34,556 bases of DNA, taken from contig JADJQY010000022.1 in NCBI GenBank assembly GCA_016712505.1, positions 1 through 34,556 of the forward strand. Reading direction: 5' to 3'. The position numbers were made by a program, and so were the translations under genes. Source of the DNA: Candidatus Eiseniibacteriota bacterium. GTDB lineage: Bacteria > Eisenbacteria > RBG-16-71-46 > CAIMUX01. The notes below the pieces were generated by a model. The model was given only the letters and a program-made list of their open reading frames with translations, searched no databases and was not told where the DNA came from. This document shows, piece after piece, positions 26,401 through 34,272 of this stretch (positions are counted from its first letter, which is position 1; each line of letters starts with the position of its first letter).

Positions 26401-26791
26401 CGTGGATGTTGAGCGCGACGGGATCGACCTCGAAGTAGCCGCGGCGGTGCTGCTCCTGCTTGTCCGCCCATTCGAGCCAGGGCTCGTGAACGCGGAGTGC
26501 GGCCGCGAGTGTCGCGGCCTCGTCGTCGGTGAGCTTGCGGGTCTTCGCCGCGGCGAGCAGTTCGGGCAGGGTGTCGGCGTCGGCGGTGGGGTCTAAGCGG
26601 AGGGTCGGGGGCCGGTGGGGGCTGTAGGCGTACTTGGCCTTGGGGATGACCGGGACGACACCCTCGGCGGCGATCTTGGCCGGGGGGTTGTTCTTCCGCT
26701 TCTCCTGCTTGTGGCGGTAGTCGGCGGTCGGGCTGGGTTCCGTCCCCGCCTTGGCGGCGCTCTTGGTCCGGCTCGAACGCTTCTTGGCCAT
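23398..26791 (-). CDS. Type III-like adenine DNA methyltransferase (Mod), two frameshifts
   Basis: The N-terminal part (26791 to about 24990) starts MAKKRSSRTKSAAKAG and has MIFMDPPYGINY (catalytic DPPY at 204-207) followed by LVLDPTSGSGTT, the SAM-binding motif, in the beta-class order of type III Mod proteins. Homologous sequence continues in a second frame with WWHPAVPESLAGSHPKPVQM and a third with PLTPLFEDGRADCIHADGQW, ending at TGA 23398-23400. Each switch, near 24985-24995 and 24165-24172, equals one missing base; with both restored the protein would be 1131 residues. It would methylate adenine in an asymmetric site and guide the Res partner. If the shifts are real the MTase domain is kept but the C-terminal half is lost, which would leave Res unprotected. 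Confidence 0.78.
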
Positions 26792-26825
26792 CACGCCCCC
26801 CAGAGTCAGCGATGCGGAAAGAGGT

Positions 26826-26854
26826 ACAGTAACCGGGTATCAAACCGCGTGCAA
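26826..26854 (-). promoter_or_regulatory. Candidate promoter of the restriction operon
   Basis: On the minus strand TTGCAC (26854-26849) and TACTGT (26831-26826) are 17 bases apart and lie about 35 bases before the mod ATG. Both boxes are imperfect. The ATG is preceded by a GGGGGG stretch that may serve as ribosome binding site. Confidence 0.3.
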
Positions 26855-27231
26855 CGCAGCAGTCAGCCGTGATCGGGGGTTTCCACCGGCAGGGTCGCGC
26901 CCCCCGGTGTTGATCCACGCTGAACATGCTGCCCGGCTGGCACGCGATGATCGAGGTCGAGCTTGTACCCGAGCCCGAGCCGGAGCCACGCCGCCGGAAG
27001 CGCCCAAGCCACCCGCGCCCGCCGAATGACAACGAGCCTCCTCCGGCCCGGTCTCCGGCGCTACAGGGATAGAAGTACTCCCGCCCGCGCAGGGCCACCC
27101 CGGAATCTCTCGCGGCACCGGGTGCGCCACGGGACCGCAGGGTGCGACCGGGTGCGTCCCAGAGCAGAGACCACGCGCCGCCGACCTCGCGCAACCGCCT
27201 GCAACAACACGGTTTAGACCGCCTGCCGTGT

Positions 27232-27540
27232 TACAATCCCCGCGTGAGCACGACCGACGCAACACGACCGCCCGTGCGCCCGCGCCGCCCCGAGGCGGCC
27301 AAGTGTTCGCCCGACCGCACCGAACGCGCCACGGGCCAACGACGCGCCCCACGCGGGCGACGGCGGCCAGCGCCCGACCGAGACGGCAACTCACAAGGCC
27401 ACCCCCCAAGGCCCGCTCCTGGCACAGGGATTTCAAGGGGGGGTAGGGGGTCGATTCCCCTGGGGGTTCGCGCAGGGACCGGCCAGCTAGCGTCATCAAT
27501 TCAGACGCGGGTTTTGGTATGGGGGGGGGGGGGGGGGTGA
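27232..27540 (+). other. Gene-poor gap with one doubtful leaderless reading frame
   Basis: Between mod and the terminase region (26792-27577) I find no gene I trust. The best candidate starts at a GTG at 27244, 6 bases after a TACAAT -10-like box (27232-27237), and would give about 98 residues starting MSTTDATRPPVRPRRPEA and ending in a glycine run encoded by the G-tract. Its arginine/proline-rich composition is typical of non-coding high-G+C DNA, so it may be spurious. A GGGGGTCGATTCCCC motif at 27452-27466 recalls a tRNA T-arm. Confidence 0.25.
27521..27537 (+). repeat. G homopolymer of 17
   Basis: Seventeen consecutive G residues stand between GGTAT and TGAAACCCCC. Such a tract is slippery in replication and in sequencing; its length here should not be trusted. 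Confidence 0.9.
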
Positions 27541-27577
27541 AACCCCCAGGACGGACCGCGAGTACGGAGGCTTGACC

Positions 27578-27619
27578 ATGATCGACAGAACCAACCGTGA
27601 CCCGAGGAGCGCCGCCTAA
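27578..27619 (+). CDS. 13-residue upstream reading frame coupled to the terminase gene
   Basis: GGAGG (27566-27570) stands 7 bases before ATG 27578, which opens MIDRTNRDPRSAA and stops at TAA 27617-27619. The TAA overlaps the ATG of the small terminase (TAATG). The terminase has no other ribosome binding site, so this mini-frame probably delivers ribosomes to it. Confidence 0.5.
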   Translation: MIDRTNRDPRSAA

Positions 27620-28122
27620 TGGGTGCCCGAGGACCCAGGCCGCTGCCGGAAGGGGTGCTGCGCCTCAGGGGCAGCCCCCGCGCGGACTTGAACCGTGCCC
27701 CGCCGAAGCCGCCGCTGGAGCCCCCGCCGAAGCCGGGTTGGCTGGGCGAGGCGGCGGGGCTGGCGTGGGACGAGCTTGTCCCCCGCCTCATGCAGATGAA
27801 GGTGCTTTCGAAGATCGACGGGAACGCCTTGGCGAGGTACTGCGAGCTGTGGGTCGAGTGGCAGACCGCCCTGGCGTTCGTGAGGAAGCACGGCTCGACC
27901 TACCCGATCAAGGACGGGAACCAGAAGATCAAGAGCCTGGGGCAGTTCCCGCAGGTCGCCCAGATCCACAAACTGTCGCTTGCCCTGACCAGGCTGGAGT
28001 GCGAGTTCGGGCTGACGCCGTCCGCCAGGACGCGGATCAATGTGCCGATGTCGGGGGAGCCGGAGGAGGTGGACGAGTTCGCCACGCGCCCGTCACCGAG
28101 CGGGTATTTTGCGGGTGGGTGA
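27619..28122 (+). CDS. terS: Phage terminase small subunit, P27 family
   Basis: A 167-residue protein starting MGARGPRPLPEGVLRLRGSP. The proline-rich N-terminus (PPKPPLEPPPKPGWLGEAAG), LAWDELVPRLMQMKVLSKID with ALARYCELWVEW, and the later KIKSLGQFPQVAQIHKLSLA and LTRLECEFGLTPSARTRI follow the P27-like small terminase pattern closely. In phages this subunit recognises the packaging site. No large terminase, portal or capsid gene follows, which points to a phage satellite or remnant that redirects a helper's packaging instead of a complete prophage. It is transcribed towards the island's integrase. Confidence 0.82.
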   Translation: MGARGPRPLPEGVLRLRGSPRADLNRAPPKPPLEPPPKPGWLGEAAGLAWDELVPRLMQMKVLSKIDGNALARYCELWVEWQTALAFVRKHGSTYPIKDGNQKIKSLGQFPQVAQIHKLSLALTRLECEFGLTPSARTRINVPMSGEPEEVDEFATRPSPSGYFAGG

Positions 28123-28170
28123 GCAGCCCTGCTCGGGCGGGTTACGCCGGCGTGCACTACTCTGGCGGCC

Positions 28171-29160
28171 ATGCCCCGCATCACCGACCGAGGCTTCTCG
28201 AAGGAGTTCGTCCACAACCGCGATGGTCTCTTGGCGGTGGTACGCCGCCTCGCTCCCGACCAAGCCGCGGCGATCGCCCGGGCCGGGGGTAGGCTGGATG
28301 CGGAGTTCACCGACGCCGCGATCCGTGCCCACCTGAAAGCGCAGACCCAGAGTCGGGCGAAGCGATCGGGGCATTCGAGCCCGGTGCCGAAGCCGACCGT
28401 CAACCGCGTGAGGGCCGAGCGGCTCGTCTGGGCCATGCAAGACGCTGTCGCGGCCATCCAGAAGCCGGATGACGAGAACCCTCTTGGCCCCCATCTCAAG
28501 CGTGGCGTTCGAGAGAGGAACGCGATCTTCTACACCGTGGTCGCGGGGTTGGTGCTCGACCCTGACGCGGAGGACTGGCTCGGCGGCGTGACGGAATCTG
28601 CGAAGTGCCCATGGACCCGTGCCCGGCGGGCGACCGAGCGCAACGGGCGTGAACGGGCGACCGCGCGGTTGACGGGGTACTTTGATCGGGCCGCGGTGTT
28701 CCGAGACTTCGGGCCTGACGCTCTCGCCCTCCTGGTCCAGTCATCTGTCGCACTCGGATGGATCAGGACGCCTCTGGTCCCGGTGCCGGTGGAGCAAGGA
28801 CGCGCAGGGGTGTCCCCGATCCCAACGCGGGTGATCGCAGTCGATCAGCCCAATCCAGGTCCCCCGCGTCCTCTTCCCGACCAGATCGGGGCCCTCCAGG
28901 CGGCGTTGAATGTCTTCTACCAGACTCTCGACGCGACGACGGTCCCAGTCGAGGGTGGCCGATGTGTTGATGGAGTCGCTCAGGCGGTCGCACTTTCGGA
29001 AACGACATGGAGTCTGCACACGGAGCTGACAGCCACGATCGAGGCGGTGCTGCGAGCACACGGCGTACCGCAGAGCGAGCTCCCGGTGGGCCTTCGGCTC
29101 ATGGCGGCTGACGCGCCGAAGGCCCTTGGACAGAACTCCCGGCCTCGGCAATCCGGGTAA
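28171..29160 (+). CDS. Hypothetical protein of the phage-like island
   Basis: A 329-residue protein starting MPRITDRGFSKEFVHNRDGL, with an intact frame and normal codon use. The N-terminal 60 residues are helical; the middle contains RAERLVWAMQDAVAAIQKPD and FYTVVAGLVLDPDAEDWLGG; the rest is helical with a proline-rich break at PNPGPPRPLPDQIGALQAAL. There is no signal peptide, membrane segment or catalytic motif I recognise. It starts 48 bases after the terminase stop on the same strand and is probably in the same transcript. Confidence 0.6.
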   Translation: MPRITDRGFSKEFVHNRDGLLAVVRRLAPDQAAAIARAGGRLDAEFTDAAIRAHLKAQTQSRAKRSGHSSPVPKPTVNRVRAERLVWAMQDAVAAIQKPDDENPLGPHLKRGVRERNAIFYTVVAGLVLDPDAEDWLGGVTESAKCPWTRARRATERNGRERATARLTGYFDRAAVFRDFGPDALALLVQSSVALGWIRTPLVPVPVEQGRAGVSPIPTRVIAVDQPNPGPPRPLPDQIGALQAALNVFYQTLDATTVPVEGGRCVDGVAQAVALSETTWSLHTELTATIEAVLRAHGVPQSELPVGLRLMAADAPKALGQNSRPRQSG

Positions 29161-29243
29161 AGACCGTCGGCATCGGAGGGAGCGGCGCGGATGCTCTTCT
29201 GCTCGCGGCCATCTCCAGCGCGCAGCGGGTCGCGGCGTTTCCC

Positions 29244-29678
29244 ATGGACAGGTGGAACGCCAAGCAGGCTGCGCACCCGGGTGAACCGCACCAGCGGTGG
29301 CACGCGGGAGACATCGTGACGAATGAGGAACTGGCCAAGTTGGAGTCCGTGCAGAAGATGCTGAAGCTCTCGCGGAGTGGGTCCAAGTCAGCGAAACCTC
29401 CGAATGTGCCCAAGAGCCCGTTCATCCCGCTTTCCGAGCACCAGCGAATGCCTGGCGAGCCCACGATACCCGTTTCGCTCTCCGCGGCAGCGAGGTGGTT
29501 GGGCAGATCCGACTGGCGCGCCGTGAAAGACAGCATCGCGCGGGGTGGAACGAAGGCCCGTCAGGTCGGTGCGCAGAGATGGGAATTCGATCTGAAGCAG
29601 ATTAAGCCATGGGCTCGGGAGGAGGCCACTCCGGATGCACCACCAGCGGCCCCCGCAGCAAGAAAAGGTAGCACCTGA
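29244..29678 (+). CDS. Hypothetical protein with an excisionase-like C-terminal part
   Basis: A 144-residue protein from the ATG at 29244 (MDRWNAKQAAHPGEPHQRWH). The C-terminal half reads VSLSAAARWLGRSDWRAVKD, then SIARGGTKARQVGAQRWEFD, a helix-turn-helix followed by a short wing with a final hydrophobic strand, as in excisionase or MerR-like DNA-binding modules. The N-terminus has TNEELAKLESVQKMLKLSRS, a short helix. It ends where the 10-base repeats begin and may bind nearby DNA; this is inference. Confidence 0.5.
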   Translation: MDRWNAKQAAHPGEPHQRWHAGDIVTNEELAKLESVQKMLKLSRSGSKSAKPPNVPKSPFIPLSEHQRMPGEPTIPVSLSAAARWLGRSDWRAVKDSIARGGTKARQVGAQRWEFDLKQIKPWAREEATPDAPPAAPAARKGST

Positions 29679-29717
29679 GTGCGACCGAGTTCGACAGAGT
29701 GCGACAGAGCCGTACAC
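29678..29717 (+). repeat. Four 10-base tandem repeats (iteron- or operator-like)
   Basis: Consecutive decamers read AGTGCGACCG, AGTTCGACAG, AGTGCGACAG and AGCCGTACAC; the first three differ from AGTGCGACAG by at most two bases and the fourth is weak. One helical turn per unit puts the sites on one face of the DNA. They lie between the gene ending at 29678 and a candidate promoter for the excisionase-like gene. Confidence 0.5.
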
Positions 29718-29745
29718 CAATTGGACTGGGGGGCACCGTAGGGCA

Positions 29746-29774
29746 TTGACCAGATCTGCCAAGCGTGATTTCTT
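29746..29774 (+). promoter_or_regulatory. Candidate promoter of the excisionase-primase genes
   Basis: TTGACC at 29746-29751 is a good -35 box; 17 bases later TTTCTT is a poor -10. It is placed about 30 bases after the tandem repeats and 50 before the next start codon. Confidence 0.3.
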
Positions 29775-29822
29775 TCACATAGCGAGCCGCACGCCGCGGT
29801 CGCGAGTTGAAGGAGTCACGCT

Positions 29823-30023
29823 ATGCAGAAGTCAGTGGACGACAAGGTGTTGTGCAGTGTCCCCGAGGCCGCCCGCCGGCTGTCGGTGAGCGAGAGGTTG
29901 ATCTGGCGGGCAATCTCCGAGGGCATCTTGGAGGTGGTCCGGCTCGGCCGGGCCACCAGGGTGCGCGTTGAGGAGGTCGAGCGAGTTGCCCGGGAGGGTC
30001 TGGCGACGGGGGGCAGCAAGTAA
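29823..30023 (+). CDS. Excisionase-family helix-turn-helix protein
   Basis: A 66-residue protein starting MQKSVDDKVLCSVPEAARRL, with GAAGGAG before the ATG. LCSVPEAARRLSVSERLIWR, then AISEGILEVVRLGRATRVRV, is a complete HTH_17/AlpA-Xis type DNA-binding domain: helix-turn-helix, a wing with LGRATRV, and a final helix. Such proteins direct integrase towards excision and may repress or activate early genes. The last base of its stop is the first base of the primase ATG, so the two are translationally coupled. Confidence 0.8.
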   Translation: MQKSVDDKVLCSVPEAARRLSVSERLIWRAISEGILEVVRLGRATRVRVEEVERVAREGLATGGSK

Positions 30024-30869
30024 TGCTGCTCGACGACTTCCGGCGCGTCACCAAGGCGTGCCCGTGCCCGATCTGCGATCACCCCGACTGGTGCCTCGTG
30101 AGCCGCGACGACCCGCCCTCGCGCGTGATCTGTTCCCGCACCGAGTCCAAGCAGCGGTGGGGGGAGGCGGGATGGCTGCATGTGCTTCGCAAGGACGCGC
30201 GGCAGGTTGTCCGGGTCAGGAAGGTGCATCTCTCACCCCTGGGGCCGGACACCGGCCTGCGCCGTCTCGCTGAGGACTGCCGGGGCCGCCTTCGGCCCGG
30301 GCACCTCAACCGCTTCGCCGAACAGCTCGGCGTCACCACCGACAGTCTCTGGCGGCTCGGCACCGGCTGGGACGGCCGGAACTGGACCTTCCCGATGTCG
30401 AATGCTGGCGGCGTGGTTCTGGGCATCCGTCTGCGTACCCCCAGTGGCCGCAAGTTCTCGGTCAAGGGCGGGACGCACGGGCTGCACATCCCGACGGGCC
30501 TGTCGGGAGCCGGCCCTTTGCTCTTGCCCGAGGGGCCGACCGACACCGCGGCGGCGCTGGACCTCGGCTTCGACGCCATCGGCAGGCCGTCCTGCCGGGG
30601 CGGCACGCGGCTGATCACTGAGGTGCTGCGGCGCCGGAAGCCCGGGAGCGTGGTCATCGTCGCCGACGCGGATGTCGCGGGCCGCGGGGGTGCCGACGAC
30701 CTCGCACCGGTGCTCGCCTGCTCCTGCCGCGATGTCCGAGTGATCGAGCCTCCCACAAAGGACCTGCGAGTGGCTCCGTGCCGGGGCTACACCAGCGGAT
30801 GTCCACGACGCCATCGCTTCAGCCACACCACTTCAACTCGCCGTGCGTTTGAGCACGAGGAGGGCCTGA
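30023..30869 (+). CDS. TOPRIM-type primase, one frameshift near its end
   Basis: From ATG 30023: an N-terminal cysteine-rich part (CPCPICDHPDWC, residues 13-24) probably binds zinc, as in phage primases. A TOPRIM domain follows, with PLLLPEGPTDTAAALDLGFD (Glu170) and VVIVADADVAGRGG (the DxD at 215-217). The protein would be about 282 residues. After KDLR the written frame runs on into the next gene, but one added base at about 30768 gives REWLRAGATPADVHDAIASA and a stop at 30867-30869, just before the next ATG at 30872. The downstream ATPase probably works with it in island replication, as in phage satellites. The 30872 gene is otherwise in the same frame, which produces an artificial fusion. 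Confidence 0.7.
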
Positions 30870-30871
30870 GC

Positions 30872-32553
30872 ATGGATGGCTCGCCCGGCATCGATATCTC
30901 CAGCGTCCCCGCCGGCTCGGACGGCCGCTCGATGGTGGTGACGACCTTCCTGGACGGGAGCGCGTTCGTCGACGCCTTCAAGTTGGGCTCGGCCAAGGCG
31001 CGCGAGAAGTACGCCGCCGCCGTCGTCGAACGCGCGCCTGCGTTCGAGCACGAAAGTGTCCTGGCCGAGTTGGACAAGCTCGCCGCGGGCATGGCCAAGG
31101 CCATGCTGGAGCGGGGTGGGCGGCCCGGCAAGCCCGAATCCGCCCAGCCCGCGTCGGCCGACCTCCTTAAGGAGATGCCCAGCGGTGTGGTGCGCGACGC
31201 GCGCGTGGCGCTGTGCGACCCGTTGCTGATCAAGCGCATCGTCGACGACATCGAATCACTCGGCGTCGCCGGGGAGCGGGAGCTGACGGCAGCCATCTAC
31301 CTCGTCGGCACCTCTCGCCTGCTTCGCAAGCCCCTTGCCGCCATCACGCAGGGCCCCACCTCGAGCGGCAAGTCGTACCAGCAGGAGATGGTCTCGGGGT
31401 TGTTCCCGCCCGAGGCGGTGATCCACGCGACGCAGATGACGCCGCAGGCGTTGTTCCACATGCCGGAGGGGGCGCTTGTCCACAAGTTCGTGGTCGCCGG
31501 CGAGCGGAGCCGGGTTCAGAGCCCGGAGACCGCCGAGGCGACCCGGGCGCTGCGAGAGATGCTCTCGTCGGGCAAGCTCTCGAAGCTCATGCCGGTCAAG
31601 GTGGGCGGCCAGATCGAAACCACGCTCATCGAGCAGGACGGCCCGATCGCCTACATCGAGTCCACGACGGTCACGAAGATCTTCGAGGAGGACGCCAACC
31701 GCTGCCTGCTGCTCCAGACCGACGAGCGGCCCGAGCAGACCAAGCGCATCTATGCCGCGCTGGCCAGGGCGTACAGCGGACAGCGCCGTCAGGACGCCAT
31801 CGACGCGATTACCGAGCGGCACCACGCCATGCAGCGGCTGCTGCAGCAGCGTGATGTGGTGATCCCCTACGCCGAGCGACTCTCCGAGTTGCTGTCGCCC
31901 AAGCGTGTCGAGGGTCGCCGGGCGTTCGGTCACATCCTCAACGCCGTCTCGGCCTGCACGCTGCTGCACCAGTTCCAGCGCGAGCAGAGCGGGCAGAGCC
32001 GGCTCATCGCCTCGCCGCTGGACTACCAGATCGTCCACCGCCTGCTCGATGGTCCGCTGGCCGGTCTGCTCGGGAACAGGGTCTCCCCCGCCGCGATGCG
32101 GTTCCGGGAGCGGCTCGAACGGCGATTGGGATCGGACGAGTTCAGCACCACGGACGCTGCGGCGGGCGAGGCGGTGACGGCCCGGGCCGTCCGCGACTGG
32201 CTGGCGGCCCTGACCGACGGGGGGATGGCCGAGCAGACCGAAACGCCTCGCGGCAACAAGCCGGCGAGGTGGAAGTTGCTCCCCGTGGACCCGCTCGACC
32301 TGCAGGTCTCCGACCTGCCGAGCGTCGAACAGGTGTTCCCCGGGGGCGACTTCCGGCGTTCCGGCAGTGCGCAAGTCCCTGCCATGGAATGGGTTCCGGC
32401 GGAAGTCGGCGTTGTGGCCGGAACGGTTCCGACAGAACGCAATGGCTCGACGGAAGCCTGCCGGCAGGGGGCGGTACTTCCGTCGGACGCCATTGTCGCA
32501 CAGGGAGTTACGAGCGACGGAACGACGGAAGTCCCCGCCGGGGGGATGAATGA
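30872..32553 (+). CDS. Phage-type DNA primase-helicase ATPase, 3' end uncertain
   Basis: The ATG at 30872 opens MDGSPGIDISSVPAGSDGRS. A P-loop GPTSSGKSYQQE (residues 161-172) is followed by TQMTPQALFHMPEGALVHKF and VVAGERSRV, then LREMLSSGKLSKLMPVKVGG and GPIAYIESTT, like the helicase part of phage primase-helicases. The C-terminus has a winged-helix-like AVTARAVRDWLAALTDGGMA. In the written frame the stop is at 32807-32809, but the last 85 residues are arginine/proline shadow of the gene at 32550-32798. One missing base before 32545 would end the protein at TGA 32551-32553, overlapping the next ATG, so I give that end. It probably unwinds DNA for island replication. Confidence 0.6.
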
Positions 32554-32798
32554 TGTGGCTGGACCTGAACACCATCTTCAACCCCGACGGCGGTCGTCCG
32601 CTCCCCGAGTCAGACAGGCTCGTGCCCGAGGACCTCCCCCCGGAGTGGCATTTCGAGTGGGACGAGCGCGCAGCGATCATGGAGTACGAAGGCGGACTTC
32701 CGCGAGAGCGGGCCGAGCATCTGGCGCTCTTGGACATCGCCGCGCGTATGCGCGGCGATCCGCGCCCGGACGAGGTCGGGGGGCACCATGCCGTATGA
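32550..32798 (+). CDS. Small hypothetical protein
   Basis: An 82-residue protein starting MMWLDLNTIFNPDGGRPLPE; either of two adjacent ATGs may be used. A G-run stands just upstream. The core EWHFEWDERAAIMEYEGGLP, followed by RERAEHLALLDIAARMRG, has good coding composition and resembles short regions seen next to primase genes in phage islands, where RAxILEFxGGLxRxxAE is a recurring element. It lies wholly inside the written extension of the ATPase frame, which I regard as artificial. It overlaps the next small gene by 11 bases. Confidence 0.55.
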   Translation: MMWLDLNTIFNPDGGRPLPESDRLVPEDLPPEWHFEWDERAAIMEYEGGLPRERAEHLALLDIAARMRGDPRPDEVGGHHAV

Positions 32799-32940
32799 CC
32801 CCATCCTGATTCGCGCGGCTGAGCAGTTCAAGGAGTCTCCTCGCCCCTCCAAACACCTTCTTCCCACGCCTTGCCTCCCCCAACCCGCGGCACTTGAGTC
32901 GTCCCCACCGGGCCCGGCGGCCCGTCTGGAGGCGTGCTGA
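32788..32940 (+). CDS. 50-residue hypothetical protein
   Basis: The ATG at 32788 opens MPYDPILIRAAEQFKESPRP and the frame ends at TGA 32938-32940, which overlaps the integrase ATG (TGATG). The second half is proline-rich. The tight overlap with genes on both sides argues that it is translated, at least to couple the integrase to the upstream genes. No family is recognised. Confidence 0.45.
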   Translation: MPYDPILIRAAEQFKESPRPSKHLLPTPCLPQPAALESSPPGPAARLEAC

Positions 32941-34106
32941 TGGCGAGCGTCACCTCACTGCCCGACGGCAAGAAGCGCGTCCAGTTCGTCGCCCCCGGCG
33001 GCAACCGCAAGACGATCCACCTCGGCAATGTCGAGAAGAAGTTCGCCGACGCCGTGGCGACCAGGGTCGAGACCATCCTCGGTGCCCAGCTCCGCGGCGA
33101 GCCCCTCGACCGCGAGACCTCCGAGTGGCTGGGCTCGATCGACGACTGGCTGCACAAGAAGCTCGCGGCGGTGGGCCTGACCAAGGGACGCCAGTGCCGC
33201 ACCCTCGGCGACTGGATGGAGCAGTTCATGGCCTCCCGCGCCGGCCTCAAGCCCGCGAGCATCAAGAAGCTGGAGCGGACCCGCCAGACCCTGGAGTCCT
33301 TCTTCGGCAAGGACCGGGTGCTCCAGCAGATCAGCCCCGAGGACGCCGCCCGCTGGCGGGAGAGCCTGGCCAAGGGCGGCATGGGCGAGGCGTCGGTCAA
33401 GACCCACACGGGCAACGCGAAGACCATGTTCCGCGAGCTGGTGGACCGGGAGGTCCTGCTCCGATCCCCCTTCGCCCGCCTCAAGGGCGGCGTCACCCCG
33501 ACGAAGAACCACAGGTATGTCACGGCGGAGGAGATCGAGAGGGTGCTCGCGGCCGCCCCGAACTGCGAGTGGCGCACCCTGATCGGGCTTGCCCGGCTTG
33601 CGGGGCTCCGGACACCCGGCGAGACCCACCTGCTCACCTTCCGCGACATCGACTGGCGGGCCGGGCTGATGCGGGTGTACTCGCCGAAGACCGAGCGGCA
33701 CCCCGGCCACGAGCAGCGCGTGGTCCCCATCGTCCCGAGGCTCTTCGAGATCATGGAGGAGCGGTACGAGGAACTCGGGAAGGACGACGACGCCCACCTG
33801 GTGACCATCCGCTCGGCCGGCGGCCGGCGCAGGAAGATGGTTGCCATGATCGAGGCCGCCGAGGTCGAGCCGTGGGATGACACCTGGCAGTGCCTGCGGC
33901 GGTCGTGCGAGGTGCAGTGGATGAACGAGGGCATCGCGCCGTACCTCGTCGCGCGGTGGCTCGGGCACAGCCTGACCGTGAGCGCCAGGCACTACACGCT
34001 GGCCATGCCCGACGAGGTGCTGTCGCGGGTGACCGGCCGAAAAGTGACGCAAAAAGTGACGCAGCATGCGTCCGCACCGGAGCGCACGGCGCACCGAATC
34101 GCCTGA
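32940..34106 (+). CDS. int: Tyrosine integrase of the phage-like island
   Basis: A 388-residue protein. I chose ATG 32940 because it overlaps the upstream stop; a GTG two codons earlier is possible. Residues 1-60 are an arm-binding-like beta region, 85-185 a SAM-like core-binding domain (TLGDWMEQFMASRAGLKPAS), and 190-360 the catalytic domain with Arg224 (LAGLRTPGE), Lys250 (YSPKTERH), LRRSCE around 319-324 (the usual HxxR box lacks its His), His343 (WLGHSLTVSARHY) and nucleophile Tyr352. It would integrate and excise the island. The gene ends 85 bases before a tRNA 3'-end sequence, the usual target of such enzymes, and its own 3' end contains one of two 19-base repeats. Confidence 0.88.
   Translation: MASVTSLPDGKKRVQFVAPGGNRKTIHLGNVEKKFADAVATRVETILGAQLRGEPLDRETSEWLGSIDDWLHKKLAAVGLTKGRQCRTLGDWMEQFMASRAGLKPASIKKLERTRQTLESFFGKDRVLQQISPEDAARWRESLAKGGMGEASVKTHTGNAKTMFRELVDREVLLRSPFARLKGGVTPTKNHRYVTAEEIERVLAAAPNCEWRTLIGLARLAGLRTPGETHLLTFRDIDWRAGLMRVYSPKTERHPGHEQRVVPIVPRLFEIMEERYEELGKDDDAHLVTIRSAGGRRRKMVAMIEAAEVEPWDDTWQCLRRSCEVQWMNEGIAPYLVARWLGHSLTVSARHYTLAMPDEVLSRVTGRKVTQKVTQHASAPERTAHRIA
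34044..34062 (+). repeat. 19-base direct repeat, copy 1 (candidate arm-type integrase site)
   Basis: GTGACGCAAAAAGTGACGC lies inside the 3' end of the integrase gene. It differs from the copy at 34273-34291 at two positions. Within itself it repeats GTGACGC twice, 12 bases apart. Confidence 0.55.
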
Positions 34107-34148
34107 TCGTCGCTCCCCAACATCCCGCGCAACTCCCCCAAAAGCAAA

Positions 34149-34184
34149 GGCTTGCGCCCCGGTGCAACCCGGTGCGCAAGCCTC
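34149..34184 (-). terminator. Terminator-like hairpin
   Basis: A perfect 10-bp stem (AGGCTTGCGC / GCGCAAGCCT) with a 16-base loop. On the minus strand it is followed by TTGCTTTT and would end transcription coming from the tRNA-like sequence; on the plus strand no T-run follows, so it may only weakly end the integrase transcript. Confidence 0.5.
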
Positions 34185-34190
34185 GAAAAA

Positions 34191-34240
34191 TGGAGCCGGG
34201 GGGAATCGAACCCCCGGGCACTTTTGCGTTTTGCCTAGAA
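34191..34240 (-). other. tRNA 3'-end fragment, probable attachment site
   Basis: On the minus strand a perfect T-arm (GGGGG-TTCGATT-CCCCC, 34215-34199) is followed by GGCTCCA, as at a tRNA 3' end, and preceded by a possible anticodon arm around TTTCTAG. The matching 5' acceptor strand (GGAGCC) and a D-arm are absent upstream, so this is not a whole tRNA gene. Its place next to an integrase suggests an attachment-site remnant. Confidence 0.55.
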
Positions 34241-34272
34241 AGCAAGCGGCTTTCGCAACGCGCGAAAGTCGC

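Noticed and set aside
27452..27466. T-arm-like GGGGGTCGATTCCCC as the island's left attachment site
   Set aside because: It resembles the right-end T-arm, but is one base short in the loop, the flanking acceptor sequence does not match GGCTCCA, and the area is full of G and C runs.
30023..32809. A single 928-residue primase-helicase fusion
   Set aside because: The joining stretch 30770-30870 is out of the natural primase frame; adding one base gives a proper primase end right before a good ATG, so two genes are more likely.
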